Part shown: in pieces, positions 40,119 through 49,665 of the stretch
Numbering within the stretch: position 1 is the first letter of the stretch
How the letters are laid out: each line of letters starts with the position of its first letter
Source: Actinomycetes bacterium
Lineage (GTDB): Bacteria; Actinomycetota; Actinomycetes; Propionibacteriales; Propionibacteriaceae
Length of the DNA stretch: 64,000 nucleotides
NCBI GenBank assembly: GCA_023458095.1
Contig: JAEXAS010000003.1
Coordinates: forward strand, 1 to 64,000
Direction of reading: 5' to 3'
Translations under genes and position numbers: made by a program
The notes under the pieces: generated by a model
Databases searched by the model: none
Seen by the model: only the letters and a program-made list of their open reading frames with translations
Told to the model about the DNA's origin: nothing

Positions 40119-41321
40119 TTAGTGGCGGGGTGATTCCTGGCGGACGGTGAAGCGCCGGTCGCCGATCAGAACCTCAGTGCCGCTGGTGATGCGGACCTTC
40201 ACTCCGGGCGTCGCCAGGGACGGTCGGCCGTCGGGTCCGATGATGGTGGTGCCATTGGCGGAGTTCGCGTCTTCCAGCCAAAGGCCCTGCTCATCGACGC
40301 CCAGGCGCAGGTGCGTGCGCGAGACCGAGCGGGTGGGGTCAGGGACGGCCACCGCCCGCTCATTGGCCGAATCAAGGGAGGGGTCTCGTCCGAATACCAT
40401 CACGGTGCTCAACTCGATGCGTTGACCGGAGTCGAGGGTTGCCCAGGCTCGCGGGAGGGCGGCGGCCGGATTCTCCGGCTCGGGCACTAACACCTGGTCG
40501 GGGGCCCAACTGCCTGAGGCAGGAGCGGTCGGTCGAATGATCGGAATCGCCCCCCGCGATTGGGAAACGAGTGGATCGGCGAGCGGCGCTATGGCCCGTT
40601 CGGGGAGCGGTCCGGGTGCCTGCGGTGGGGGTGTCTTTCCTGCTGGCGCTCGTCGTGCTGGAGGTACCTGTTGGACGGGCGGTGCCTGCCGAGCTGGCGG
40701 CACCTGGTGAGCGGGGGGCGTCTGGAGAGCGGCAGGTGCCTGCGGAGTGGGAGGTGCCTGTTGAACAAAAGGTGCCTGTTGAGCGAAAGGTGCCTGTTGA
40801 GCGGGGGATGCCGGCGGTGGTGGCGCGGCATAGCGAGGAGCATCGACCAGCGCTGTCGGGTCGGCAGACTCCGGCTGCGGGACCATGACTGGGGTCCTCG
40901 GCGATGCGCTGACGGGCACGGGTGCCCCGGTCAAGGTCAAGACGGCGGTGCCAACGGCGCGATCGGCGAAGTCTTGGCCCTGCTGGCTTGTCGCCGCGCT
41001 GATCACGGGGCCGACAATGGTCAACTGCAGCAGCCCCTGAATTGTGGTGCGCACCGATTCCTTGACCAGGCCGGGGGCGTGGTCGGAGTTGATCGCGAAG
41101 GCGACTGTTCGAGTCGCCAGTGCACCCGGACTGCGCCCGGTGGCGGCCCGCGCGATGGTGAGAACCACCACTGCCTCCGCGATGACGACAGCGGTGATCA
41201 GCAGGGAACGGCTCACCAGCCAGGTGAGAAGGCCGACCAGGACCAGTGCGGTGAGGTTGACCAGATAGCTGATCAGTCGCACCAGGCCGGTGGCCGGCCG
41301 GGGGTTGACGAATGCGCTCAT
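40119..41321 (-). CDS. FHA-domain membrane protein of the ESX locus
   Basis: The ATG at 41321 overlaps the upstream stop. The 400-residue protein has two N-terminal membrane helices (about 14-36 and 42-60) in an RDD-like region and a Pro/Gln/Ala repeat linker (about 165-245, with QQAPF and ARQAPP units). The C-terminal FHA domain has MVFGRDPS (about 316-323), SRTHL (about 342-346) and ANSANGTTI (about 359-367). FHA domains bind phosphothreonine, so kinase-regulated secretion is possible. No kinase gene is in the window. Confidence 0.8.
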   Translation of the reverse strand: MSAFVNPRPATGLVRLISYLVNLTALVLVGLLTWLVSRSLLITAVVIAEAVVVLTIARAATGRSPGALATRTVAFAINSDHAPGLVKESVRTTIQGLLQLTIVGPVISAATSQQGQDFADRAVGTAVLTLTGAPVPVSASPRTPVMVPQPESADPTALVDAPRYAAPPPPASPAQQAPFAQQAPFVQQAPPTPQAPAALQTPPAHQVPPARQAPPVQQVPPARRAPAGKTPPPQAPGPLPERAIAPLADPLVSQSRGAIPIIRPTAPASGSWAPDQVLVPEPENPAAALPRAWATLDSGQRIELSTVMVFGRDPSLDSANERAVAVPDPTRSVSRTHLRLGVDEQGLWLEDANSANGTTIIGPDGRPSLATPGVKVRITSGTEVLIGDRRFTVRQESPRH

Positions 41322-42655
41322 GAGGCTCCCTGCCAGATCAGCTCGAAGGTGCTGGAAGCGACCAATGCTGCCGGGAACAGCAGGCCCAGTGCGACACCTT
41401 GGACGATGTCGGCGATTCGGCCCAGGAGCGCCGACTTGTGTGATCGTTGGGATGCCGCGGTGCCGACGACCACCCCGAATGCTGCTAGTGCCAGAATCAC
41501 AGCGCCGATCAAGGCCGCCGGGGTGCCCGCCGCGAGGCAGGCCACTGCCGTCACCGCGGTGATGACGGCAGCGCCTACGCGAGGCGCGATGAGCATCAGT
41601 GGGGCGTGATAGCCGCGCGGCAGCAGGGCCAACCCGACGGCGGCCAGGATCAGGGCGGCCAGGGCGGTGAGCCCGGTGAGGCTGTGGAAATTGACCGCCG
41701 GCGCCAGGAACACACTCGCCACAACGGCTACTACCACCCCGGCCAGTGCGACGGTGGCGATGACTGCGTCGGTAGTGGCGACGGTACGACGCGCCCGGCG
41801 AGAGGTGATACGGGTGGGTTTGGGCGGATCGGGCACCCGAATCCCGCTGGCGGCGGTGCGCAACAACTCCAGATCGAGGAGTTGGGAGTCGGGCACCGGT
41901 GAGGCCACCGCAGGCGCCAGCACCACCGCTCCCACGCCCAAGCACAGCAGCGCCGCGCCGACCTGGGACGAGCTGGCACCGATCATGGCCGCGCCCCATC
42001 CGACCAGCGCAATGAGCACCCACAACCCCAAGGTGGCGTTGGCGGTGCCGCGACCGAATTGCCAGCAGAAGAAACTGGTCACTGCTGCTGCGGTGAGGCC
42101 GGCAGCAGCCGCAATCGGGGCAGCAGCAGGGAACCTCGGATCGACCGCTGCCAGCGTCGCGATCCCCATCAAGGCGGGAACAGCCAACGGAATGAGCAAG
42201 CTCTCAGTCGTGCGACTGCGTCGAATCAGCACCGCTGCCGCGGCCAGCGCGACGGCAGCCGAGGCCAGTCGAAGCGGCAAGCCTGCGTCCAACTGTGTGT
42301 TCGACAGCGGCAACACCAGGAAAGCCAAGGGGAATCCAAAGCCGAGCAGGACGGCCAGCGCAGCACCGGTCAAGGAGGTGGACCGCTGCGGTCCAGGCCC
42401 TGCGGCACTCAACTGCATGCGCTGCGCGAGAGCGCTGCCGGCAGCGATGGTGAACAGGGTGCCCTGCGGAATGTCGATCCCGATGACCGCGTCCGGCGCA
42501 GGCTGTGATCCATCGGCCAGCACGATTGTGGATCGGGCCGTATCGATGTTCAACACCTGCTGCAAACTAGCGACAGTGGTTCCCTCAGGAAGCGCAATAT
42601 CGGTACGGAGGGTTCCGTGGGCAATAGTGGCAGCTACCCGCACGGCTTGCCTCAC
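41318..42655 (-). CDS. EccD-like polytopic membrane protein (second in locus)
   Basis: The 445-residue protein (GTG start) has about 100 soluble N-terminal residues with a beta-grasp-like pattern (TDIALPEGTTVASLQQVL, FTIAAGSALAQRM). About eleven membrane helices follow, split by a polar loop at about 245-275. The topology is that of EccD, but sequence motifs differ from the eccD product at 37786. It may form a heteromeric partner of EccD or replace the missing EccE. It is coupled to the FHA gene. Confidence 0.6.
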   Translation of the reverse strand: MRQAVRVAATIAHGTLRTDIALPEGTTVASLQQVLNIDTARSTIVLADGSQPAPDAVIGIDIPQGTLFTIAAGSALAQRMQLSAAGPGPQRSTSLTGAALAVLLGFGFPLAFLVLPLSNTQLDAGLPLRLASAAVALAAAAVLIRRSRTTESLLIPLAVPALMGIATLAAVDPRFPAAAPIAAAAGLTAAAVTSFFCWQFGRGTANATLGLWVLIALVGWGAAMIGASSSQVGAALLCLGVGAVVLAPAVASPVPDSQLLDLELLRTAASGIRVPDPPKPTRITSRRARRTVATTDAVIATVALAGVVVAVVASVFLAPAVNFHSLTGLTALAALILAAVGLALLPRGYHAPLMLIAPRVGAAVITAVTAVACLAAGTPAALIGAVILALAAFGVVVGTAASQRSHKSALLGRIADIVQGVALGLLFPAALVASSTFELIWQGAS

Positions 42656-42675
42656 CTGCGCCCTCCACTCGAATC

Positions 42676-42704
42676 GTCCTGAGAAATGCGTCCCCCGCTA
42701 TTAT
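42676..42704 (+). promoter_or_regulatory. Candidate eccC promoter
   Basis: A TATTAT -10-like box at 42699-42704 lies 38 bases before the ATG at 42742; a -35 box is weak (GTCCTG near 42676). Because the box overlaps an upstream in-frame ATG (42703), it supports 42742 as the start. Confidence 0.35.
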
Positions 42705-42741
42705 GGCCACGCTCAACCGAGGGACGCGACTGGAGTTGGTA

Positions 42742-45700
42742 ATGACTATAGGCAGTTCCACCGCCGAGGCCGCTGAGGTTCCCGAGCTACCGCTGGGTGA
42801 CCTCGACCTTCAGGCCCCGCCGGAACAGGTTGAGCCGCAAGGACCGGCCAACATTCTGGCGACTCTCATTCCCATGATGGGCTCGATGGGCGTCATGGTG
42901 TTCATGGCGTTTTCCGACCCGTCGAATCCGCGGATGCTGCTGATGGGCGGCGGCATGATGGTCGCAATGCTGGGAATGCTCGGTTTCAATGTGTATCGCC
43001 AAGTCGGTGGGCATCGGCGAAAGGTTGATACCACCCGCCGGGAGTATCTGGCCTATTTGAGCGATATGCGAAAGACGGTTCGCACGGCGGCGTCCCGACA
43101 GCGGGCCTACACCAATTGGCAGTTGCCCGATCCCCGAGCATTGGTGCTGGTCGCCGAGGAGAGCTCTCGGCTGTGGGAACGCGTCCCCGGTGCCGACGAC
43201 GCGCTCACCGTCCGGCTCGGCTCCTCGGCCCAGGAGCTGTCTATGGAGCTGCATGAGCCGGAGGGCAGCGCCATCACGAATTGGGATCCGGTGTGTCACT
43301 CGGCCATGCGACGTTTCGTCGCGACCCATTCGGCCGTCGACGATCTGCCGCTCGGTGCGACCCTGGGCGAGTTCTCCCATCTGGAACTGGCCGGTGACCA
43401 ACAGATGACTCGGGCGCTGGCCCGGGCGCTGATCTGCCACATGGCAACATTCGTGCCGCCCCAGACGCTGAAGATCGCGGTGCTGTGCAGTGAGGCGGCC
43501 AAAGCCGACTGGGAATGGCTGAAGTGGCTGCCACACGTGCGATCCGAGCAGGACAGCGACAGCATCGGCCAAGCCCGCATGGTGGTGACCGATTTCACGC
43601 AGCTATCGGATCTGCTGGGCGAAGACATCACCACTCGTTCAGGATTCGAGTTGCGTGGCGCCATCACGCCCTGGCCGCAACTGCTGTTGCTGGTTGATGA
43701 CGCGGAGCTTCCTGCCGATACTCGACTCGGCTCGCGGGAGGGCACCGCTGGAGTCACCGTGGTGAAGCTGCAGAACTCCTGGGGTGCGCTCACCTCGCTG
43801 ACCACGCTACGACTGCTGCTGCATCCGGCCGGGGACGAAGGTGGCCGCGGCCAGATGGAAGTGGTGATGCTGGACGCCGAGCCGGTCATCGCCGTGCCTG
43901 ACGCACTCTCAGTGGAGCAGGCCGAGGCGGTCGCCCGCCGCCTCGCCCGATGGAGCGAGTCGGAGCATCCCGACGCCGAAGCGCCCGCGGGGCGCTCCGA
44001 TCCCAAACGTGCCGTGGACCTGCTGGAGCTGTTGAATCTCGGCGATGTCCGCGACTTCGATCCGGATCGCCAGTGGCGTCGCCGCGAGGGGCGTGACCGG
44101 CTGCGCGTCCCGTTCGGGGTCACCCCTGAGGGCATCCCGGTGGTGTTGGACATCAAAGAATCTGCCCAGTTCGGCATGGGCCCCCACGGATTGCTGATCG
44201 GTGCCACTGGTTCTGGTAAGTCCGAGGTGCTGCGCACTTTGGTGTTGGCGCTGGCCTTGACCCATTCGCCCGAACAGTTGAACTTCGTGCTGGTCGACTT
44301 CAAAGGTGGGGCGACCTTCGCCGGAATGGCCGATCTGCCCCATGTCTCGGCGATGATCTCCAACCTGGAATCCGAGCTCAGCCTGGTCGACCGAATGCAG
44401 GACGCCTTGCGCGGTGAGATGACCCGACGCCAGGAACAACTGCGCAAGGCGGGCAACTACGCCAACGTCACCGACTACGAGGCTGACCGCGTTGCCGGCA
44501 AACACACCGGCCCGCCACTGCCGGCGCTGTTCATCATCCTGGACGAGTTCTCCGAGTTGCTCTCTGCCAAACCGGAGTTCATCGACACCTTCGTCGCTGT
44601 GGGTCGTCTGGGCCGCTCGATGTCGATCCATCTGCTGTTGGCCTCCCAACGTCTGGAGGAGGGCCGGCTGCGCGGTTTGGACTCCCACCTGTCCTATCGG
44701 ATCGGCCTGCGGACCTTCTCGGCGTCCGAATCTCGTTCGGTGCTCGGCGTGCCCGATGCCTATCAGCTCCCCTCGGTACCTGGCGTGGGCCTGCTAAAGG
44801 CGGGCACCGACGCGTTGGTCCGCTTCCGTGCCTCCTATGTTGCTGCGCCACCACCTCCGCGCCGGGGCCAAGGCGCCGCGCCTCAGGCCGCGCGCGCGTC
44901 CGGAGTTCCAGTACAAGTTGTGCCGTTCACGCTGGGTCCGCAGTCCTTTGAGCAGCCCAGCGAACCGGTGCTTGCCGATCAGTCGGCAGCGGTGGGCCCG
45001 CTGCCCGGGGACGATCAATGGGCCGACCGCTCCCAGATTGATATCGCGGTGGCAAAGATGGCTGGACGGGGCATTCCCGCGCACAAGGTGTGGCTGCCGC
45101 CTCTGGACACTCCCGACACCCTCGATGTACTGATGCCCGATCTTGCTGTGGATCCGGTGTTGGGCCTGGTGTCAGCCCAATGGCGGGCCGGCGGTTCGCT
45201 GCGGGTTCCGCTGGGTACCGTCGATGTGCCGCTGGAACAGCGTCGCGAAAGCCTCGTCTTCGACCTGGCCGGCGCTGGGGGACACTTCGTCGTGGTGGGC
45301 GCGCCGCTCTCGGGAAAATCGACAGTGCTGCGCTCCTTGGTGATGTCGCTGTCGTTGACCAACACTCCTCGTGAAGCACAGTTTTTCATCCTCGATTTCG
45401 GCGGCGGTACCTTCTCGGCCTTCGAAGGTGCAGCGCATGTCGCGGGGGTGGCGATGCGTGACTCCAGTGAGGCGGTGTATCGCACTGTGGCCCAGATCGA
45501 AGGCATCATTGCCGACCGCGAACGCTACTTCCGCGAGCAGCGCATCGACTCCATGGCGACCTATCGAGCTCAGCGCGCAGCGGGACAGGCTGATGATGGC
45601 TACGGCGACGTCTTCTTGGTCATCGACGGCTGGGGCAGCATCCGATCCGACTTCGAAGACCTGGAGGCGCGCCTGACCACCTTGGTGGGACGGGGCCTGA

Positions 45701-46761
45701 GCTTCGGGGTCCATGTGTTGCTTTCAGCGACGCGCTGGATGGATATGCGCCAGCCGATCCGCGATGCCGTCTCGTCTCGACTCGAGTTGCGGCTGGGTGA
45801 TCCGACCGATTCTGAGATTGATCGCAAGATCGCTGCGGGCGTTCCGCAGAAGCGACCCGGACGGGGTTTGGAGGCGCGCCGTCTGCACGTCCTGGTGGCC
45901 TTGCCCCGGGTGGACGGGGATCCTTCGGCGGCGACGCTGTCTGCGGGAGTTTCGAATGCGCTGGCGAGAATCAGTCAGGCCTGGACGGGGCCCGCGGCAC
46001 CCAAGTTGCGGCTGTTGCCGACCATGGTCGAGTTGGAGCGGCTGCGCCAAGCCGTGCCCAACGCTGTGCCGCTGCTGCTGGGGGTGGAGGAATCCCGGTT
46101 GGGTCCGCTGGTGTTCGATCCCCGCCAGGAGAATCACCTCTACCTGTTCGGTGACGCGAAGTCGGGCAAGTCGAGCTTCTTGCGCGCCGTGGCCCATGAG
46201 GTGATGCGTACTCGCACCGCCAAGCAGGCCCAGTTCGTCGTGGTGGATTACCGCCGTGCGCTGTTGGGAGAGCTTCCCAAGGAGTATGTGACCAGCTATC
46301 TGACCAATCGCGACGAGGCTCAAAGCGATGTTGAGGGGCTTGCCGGCTACCTCAAGACTCGGCTGCCGGGCAGCGATGTGACTCCCGAACAGCTTCGGGC
46401 CCGCTCCTGGTGGCAGGGCGCGGACGTGTGGGTCCTGATCGATGACTACGACTTGGTGTCGACTGCTTTGGGCAATCCGGTGTCGGCGCTGCAGCCGCTG
46501 ATCGCGCAGGCTCAAGATGTGGGGCTGCACATCGTGATCTCCCGCCGCTTGGGCGGTGCGTCCCGGGCCATGTTCGAGCCGGTGCTGCAGACGATGAGTG
46601 AGCTGGGGAGCACCGGGATCCTGCTGTCGGGCAACCCAGAAGAGGGCGCGATCATCGGGCGGATCAAACCCCAACGCGCTGTTCCCGGACGGGCCCAGGT
46701 GATCTCGCGAGACCACGGACGCATCGCTGCTCAACTCGCCTGGGTACCGCCGACCCTCTGA
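42742..46761 (+). CDS. eccC: Type VII secretion ATPase EccC (fused EccCa/EccCb)
   Basis: The 1339-residue protein has two N-terminal membrane helices (about 35-80) and three FtsK/SpoIIIE ATPase domains. Their Walker A motifs are GATGSGKSE (about 490), GAPLSGKST (about 855) and GDAKSGKSS (about 1140). Walker B motifs IILDEFSEL, VFLVIDGWG and VWVLIDDYD also look intact. EccC recruits WXG100 substrates through its third domain and drives export. It is transcribed alone and divergent from the EccD-like gene. An upstream ATG at 42703 would add 13 residues but overlaps a -10-like box. Confidence 0.95.
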   Translation: MTIGSSTAEAAEVPELPLGDLDLQAPPEQVEPQGPANILATLIPMMGSMGVMVFMAFSDPSNPRMLLMGGGMMVAMLGMLGFNVYRQVGGHRRKVDTTRREYLAYLSDMRKTVRTAASRQRAYTNWQLPDPRALVLVAEESSRLWERVPGADDALTVRLGSSAQELSMELHEPEGSAITNWDPVCHSAMRRFVATHSAVDDLPLGATLGEFSHLELAGDQQMTRALARALICHMATFVPPQTLKIAVLCSEAAKADWEWLKWLPHVRSEQDSDSIGQARMVVTDFTQLSDLLGEDITTRSGFELRGAITPWPQLLLLVDDAELPADTRLGSREGTAGVTVVKLQNSWGALTSLTTLRLLLHPAGDEGGRGQMEVVMLDAEPVIAVPDALSVEQAEAVARRLARWSESEHPDAEAPAGRSDPKRAVDLLELLNLGDVRDFDPDRQWRRREGRDRLRVPFGVTPEGIPVVLDIKESAQFGMGPHGLLIGATGSGKSEVLRTLVLALALTHSPEQLNFVLVDFKGGATFAGMADLPHVSAMISNLESELSLVDRMQDALRGEMTRRQEQLRKAGNYANVTDYEADRVAGKHTGPPLPALFIILDEFSELLSAKPEFIDTFVAVGRLGRSMSIHLLLASQRLEEGRLRGLDSHLSYRIGLRTFSASESRSVLGVPDAYQLPSVPGVGLLKAGTDALVRFRASYVAAPPPPRRGQGAAPQAARASGVPVQVVPFTLGPQSFEQPSEPVLADQSAAVGPLPGDDQWADRSQIDIAVAKMAGRGIPAHKVWLPPLDTPDTLDVLMPDLAVDPVLGLVSAQWRAGGSLRVPLGTVDVPLEQRRESLVFDLAGAGGHFVVVGAPLSGKSTVLRSLVMSLSLTNTPREAQFFILDFGGGTFSAFEGAAHVAGVAMRDSSEAVYRTVAQIEGIIADRERYFREQRIDSMATYRAQRAAGQADDGYGDVFLVIDGWGSIRSDFEDLEARLTTLVGRGLSFGVHVLLSATRWMDMRQPIRDAVSSRLELRLGDPTDSEIDRKIAAGVPQKRPGRGLEARRLHVLVALPRVDGDPSAATLSAGVSNALARISQAWTGPAAPKLRLLPTMVELERLRQAVPNAVPLLLGVEESRLGPLVFDPRQENHLYLFGDAKSGKSSFLRAVAHEVMRTRTAKQAQFVVVDYRRALLGELPKEYVTSYLTNRDEAQSDVEGLAGYLKTRLPGSDVTPEQLRARSWWQGADVWVLIDDYDLVSTALGNPVSALQPLIAQAQDVGLHIVISRRLGGASRAMFEPVLQTMSELGSTGILLSGNPEEGAIIGRIKPQRAVPGRAQVISRDHGRIAAQLAWVPPTL

Positions 46762-46863
46762 CGGAAGAATCGGGTGTTTCGCCGCGGACGCCTGTGTCGG
46801 GTGTCGGATCAGGCTCAGCCCGAGGTGCTCGGTCGTGCGCTGAAGCGAGGGGAGTGCTGAGCG

Positions 46864-48234
46864 TCAGCCCACGGGAGGCGGAGTGCCTTCGGAGCCCGGT
46901 GGGGGTGGCACGGACGTAGGGTCTGAAACCTTGCGGCGTCGAGCCAGGACCACGACGACGACACCGACTGCGACCCCGAGGAGCACGACGATTCCGATGC
47001 CGCCGATGATTGGGGGCACGACCGGAGGTGATCCTGCTGGGGAGGCCGCGTTGGATGATGGTTTCGGTGAGGCCGTTGCCAATCGTGGTGAGGTGCCCAG
47101 TTCGCAGCGTGGGGCCGACTCGCAGGCGACGGTGCTGTCGCCGCGGTAGACGTAGTCCTGATCATTTGCACTGACATTGTCTGGAAGTGCCATGCCCTCG
47201 GTGTAGTCCTCCCAGTGCTGGGGGGTGGGTGATTCTGCGGGGTTCTTCTCCTTGAGTGGGGCGTCGGCGGACATGGCACTTGGGTCGAAGGCGATGAACT
47301 TGGTGGCGTTGAGAGTTCCCCAGCCAGTTGTTTGGTCGAAATACTCCGTCGGTCTGGTTGCGTTGTACAGCAAAGATCTTGCGAGTTGATTGCCGTTGGC
47401 CTTCGGCCAGGCCTGCCTCGCCAGCGCCATTGCGCCGGACACCATCGGGGCGGAAAACGACGTGCCCTGCTTCTTGGCGGTCAGGGTCAGCTTTCCGGAG
47501 GTGTCCGGTTCGCGAAGCATGAAGTCGGTTCCGGGAGCCATGATGCTCAGGCCGGGGCCCCAGTCGGAGAACTTGGCGCGCTTGTTCTTCTTGTCGACGG
47601 CGCCAACTCCAACCACGAGGTTACTGGATCCGACTACTTCCTTTTCGTTTCGGTTTTCGTTGCCCAAGCCACAAATCACCGGGACGCCTCTGGTGGCGGC
47701 GCGCACCAGCGCATAATCCAGTCGGCCCGTACGGCTTGCAAGAACCTGGATGCTGATCAGATCGGCCCCACGGTTGATGGCATCGTTGACCGCCCACCCC
47801 CATTCGTGGGTGCCATTGTTTAGGCAGGTGCGGTCTTGGTATTGGGCCGGGAACTTGTTGGGGTGGACGTAGAAGAGGTACTTCGCCTTGGGGGCCCAGC
47901 CGAAATCTGGGCTGGCCAGGACAGATGCGACGGCGGTGGTGTGGGAGACGTCGCTAGCGGTGGGTGTGTCGGTGCAGGGTTTCACGACGGTGACGTCGGC
48001 GCCGCGGAGTTCGGGCACGCTCATGTCGGGGGCGGCGACATCGATCACTGCGATGGTGACTCCGGATCCGTCGAGGCCTTTGGCTTTGAGTGCTGAAAGG
48101 CCGCTGGATTTGAGGTACCACTGGGTGCGGATGGTGTCGTCGGCCTGGGCTGGGGTGCCTGCGCCGAGGCTTGCGGTCGCTCCAGCGAGGGCCGCTGCGA
48201 CCAGCGCCGCGATCGTACGGCGAATCGCCCTCAC
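46864..48234 (-). CDS. mycP: Mycosin-like S8 serine protease, copy A
   Basis: The 456-residue protein has a signal peptide (1-31, cut near AQA-DD), an S8 domain and a C-terminal membrane helix (about 413-436) followed by a basic tail. The triad is complete: Asp in VIDVAAP (about 67), His in VSHTTAVAS (about 100), oxyanion Asn in GLGNEN, Ser in QGTSFSAP (about 268). The His motif is SHTT rather than GHGT. Mycosins cleave ESX substrates and stabilise the secretion complex. It is downstream of copy B on the same strand and shares long nearly identical stretches with it. Confidence 0.88.
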   Translation of the reverse strand: MRAIRRTIAALVAAALAGATASLGAGTPAQADDTIRTQWYLKSSGLSALKAKGLDGSGVTIAVIDVAAPDMSVPELRGADVTVVKPCTDTPTASDVSHTTAVASVLASPDFGWAPKAKYLFYVHPNKFPAQYQDRTCLNNGTHEWGWAVNDAINRGADLISIQVLASRTGRLDYALVRAATRGVPVICGLGNENRNEKEVVGSSNLVVGVGAVDKKNKRAKFSDWGPGLSIMAPGTDFMLREPDTSGKLTLTAKKQGTSFSAPMVSGAMALARQAWPKANGNQLARSLLYNATRPTEYFDQTTGWGTLNATKFIAFDPSAMSADAPLKEKNPAESPTPQHWEDYTEGMALPDNVSANDQDYVYRGDSTVACESAPRCELGTSPRLATASPKPSSNAASPAGSPPVVPPIIGGIGIVVLLGVAVGVVVVVLARRRKVSDPTSVPPPPGSEGTPPPVG

Positions 48235-49665
48235 CGAGTCACTCGGCGCAGCGTTAGGTGACTCGACCCTGCAGTCTGTGCCGTGGAATCGTTGCCATTC
48301 ATGTCTGCCTCAGGGTGTGGGGTCGTTGGGTCCCGGCCGGGACACTGCGGGGGCTGGATCTGCGGATTTGCGGCGTCGAGCCAGGACCACGACGACGACA
48401 CCGACCCCGAGGAGCACGACGATTCCGATGCCGCCGATGATCAGGGGCACGACCGGAGGTGATCCTGCTGGGGAGGCCGCGTTGGATGATGGTTTCGGTG
48501 AGGCCGTTGCCAGTCGTGGTGAGGTGCCCAACTCGCAGCGCGGGGCCGACTCACAGGCGAGGACGACGTCGCCGCGATAGACGTAGTCCTGATCGTTGGC
48601 GGTGACATCATCAGGAAGCACCATGCCCTCGGTGTAGTCGGCCCACTCCTCGGCGCCGGGGCTCGGGCCGGCACCTTTATCGGTAAGCGGAGAGTCCGTG
48701 GGCAGATTGGTGGGGGTTAGGGAGATGAACTTGGGCGCGTTGAGAGTTCCCCAGCCGGTCGTTTGGTTGTATTGGTCCACCGGTCTGGTGGCGGTGTACA
48801 GCAAAGACCTCACGAGTTGATTGCCGTTGGCCTTCGGCCAGGCCTGTTTCGCCAGCGCCATTGCGCCGGACACCATTGGGGCGGAAAGCGACGTTCCTTG
48901 TGCCTTAGCCATCCGGGTCAGCTTTCCGGAACCGTCTGGATTGCGGACTGTGAAGTCGGTTCCGGGAGCCATGATGCTCAGGCCGGGGCCCCAGTCGGAG
49001 AACTTGGCGCGCTTGTTCTTCTTGTCGACGGCGCCAACGCCGACCACGAGGTTGCTGGAGCCGATGACTTCGCGTTCGTCGCGGTTTTCATTTCCCAACC
49101 CGCAAATGATCGGAACTCCCTTGATGGCTGCACGTACTAGCGCGTACTCCAGCTTGGCGCTGCCGCTCGAAAGAATCTGGATGCTGATCAGATCTGCCCC
49201 GCGGTTGAGCGCATCATTGACCAGCCATCCCCAGTCGTAGGTGCCATCGTCCAGACATGTTCGGTCTTGGTAATCGTTCGTAGATTTGTTGGCGTGAACG
49301 TAGAAAATGTACTTCGCCTTGGGGGCCCAGCCGAAATCTGGGCTGGCGAGAACAGATGCGACGGTGGTGGTGTGGGCGACGTCGCTGGCTGTGGGGGTGT
49401 CGGTACAGGGTTTCACGACGGTGACGTCGGCGCCGCGGAGTTCGGGCACGCTCATGTCGGGGGCGGCGACATCGATCACTGCGATGGTGACTCCGGATCC
49501 GTCGAGGCCTTTGGCTTTAAGTGCTGAAAGCCCGCTGGATGCGACGTACCACTGGGTGCGGATGGTGTCGTCGGCCTGGGCTGGGGTGCCTGCGCCGAGG
49601 CTTGCGGTCGCTCCAGCGAGGGCCGCCGCGATCAGCGTCGCGATCGTACGGCGAATCGCCCTCAC
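46900..49665. repeat. Tandem gene duplication of mycosin genes
   Basis: Blocks near both gene ends are nearly identical, for example the His/Asp-region coding DNA at about 47990-48085 and 49425-49518, and the 3' ends at about 46935-47110 and 48370-48545. The middles are more diverged. The mosaic suggests duplication followed by gene conversion. Confidence 0.8.
48310..49665 (-). CDS. mycP: Mycosin-like S8 serine protease, copy B
   Basis: This 451-residue paralog of the neighbouring protease has the same signal peptide and the same complete triad: VIDVAAP, VAHTTTVAS, GLGNEN and QGTSLSAP. It also has the same C-terminal helix and an RRRK anchor. The GTG start overlaps the stop of the upstream substrate-like gene. 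Differences concentrate in the loop around residues 125-190 and the juxtamembrane linker (about 330-370), so the two may differ in substrate choice. Confidence 0.88.
   Translation of the reverse strand: MRAIRRTIATLIAAALAGATASLGAGTPAQADDTIRTQWYVASSGLSALKAKGLDGSGVTIAVIDVAAPDMSVPELRGADVTVVKPCTDTPTASDVAHTTTVASVLASPDFGWAPKAKYIFYVHANKSTNDYQDRTCLDDGTYDWGWLVNDALNRGADLISIQILSSGSAKLEYALVRAAIKGVPIICGLGNENRDEREVIGSSNLVVGVGAVDKKNKRAKFSDWGPGLSIMAPGTDFTVRNPDGSGKLTRMAKAQGTSLSAPMVSGAMALAKQAWPKANGNQLVRSLLYTATRPVDQYNQTTGWGTLNAPKFISLTPTNLPTDSPLTDKGAGPSPGAEEWADYTEGMVLPDDVTANDQDYVYRGDVVLACESAPRCELGTSPRLATASPKPSSNAASPAGSPPVVPLIIGGIGIVVLLGVGVVVVVLARRRKSADPAPAVSRPGPNDPTP

Noticed and set aside
41322..42023. Longer start for the FHA protein
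   Set aside because: The extension overlaps the EccD-like gene in another frame and lacks coding character; the ATG at 41321 gives the usual overlap.
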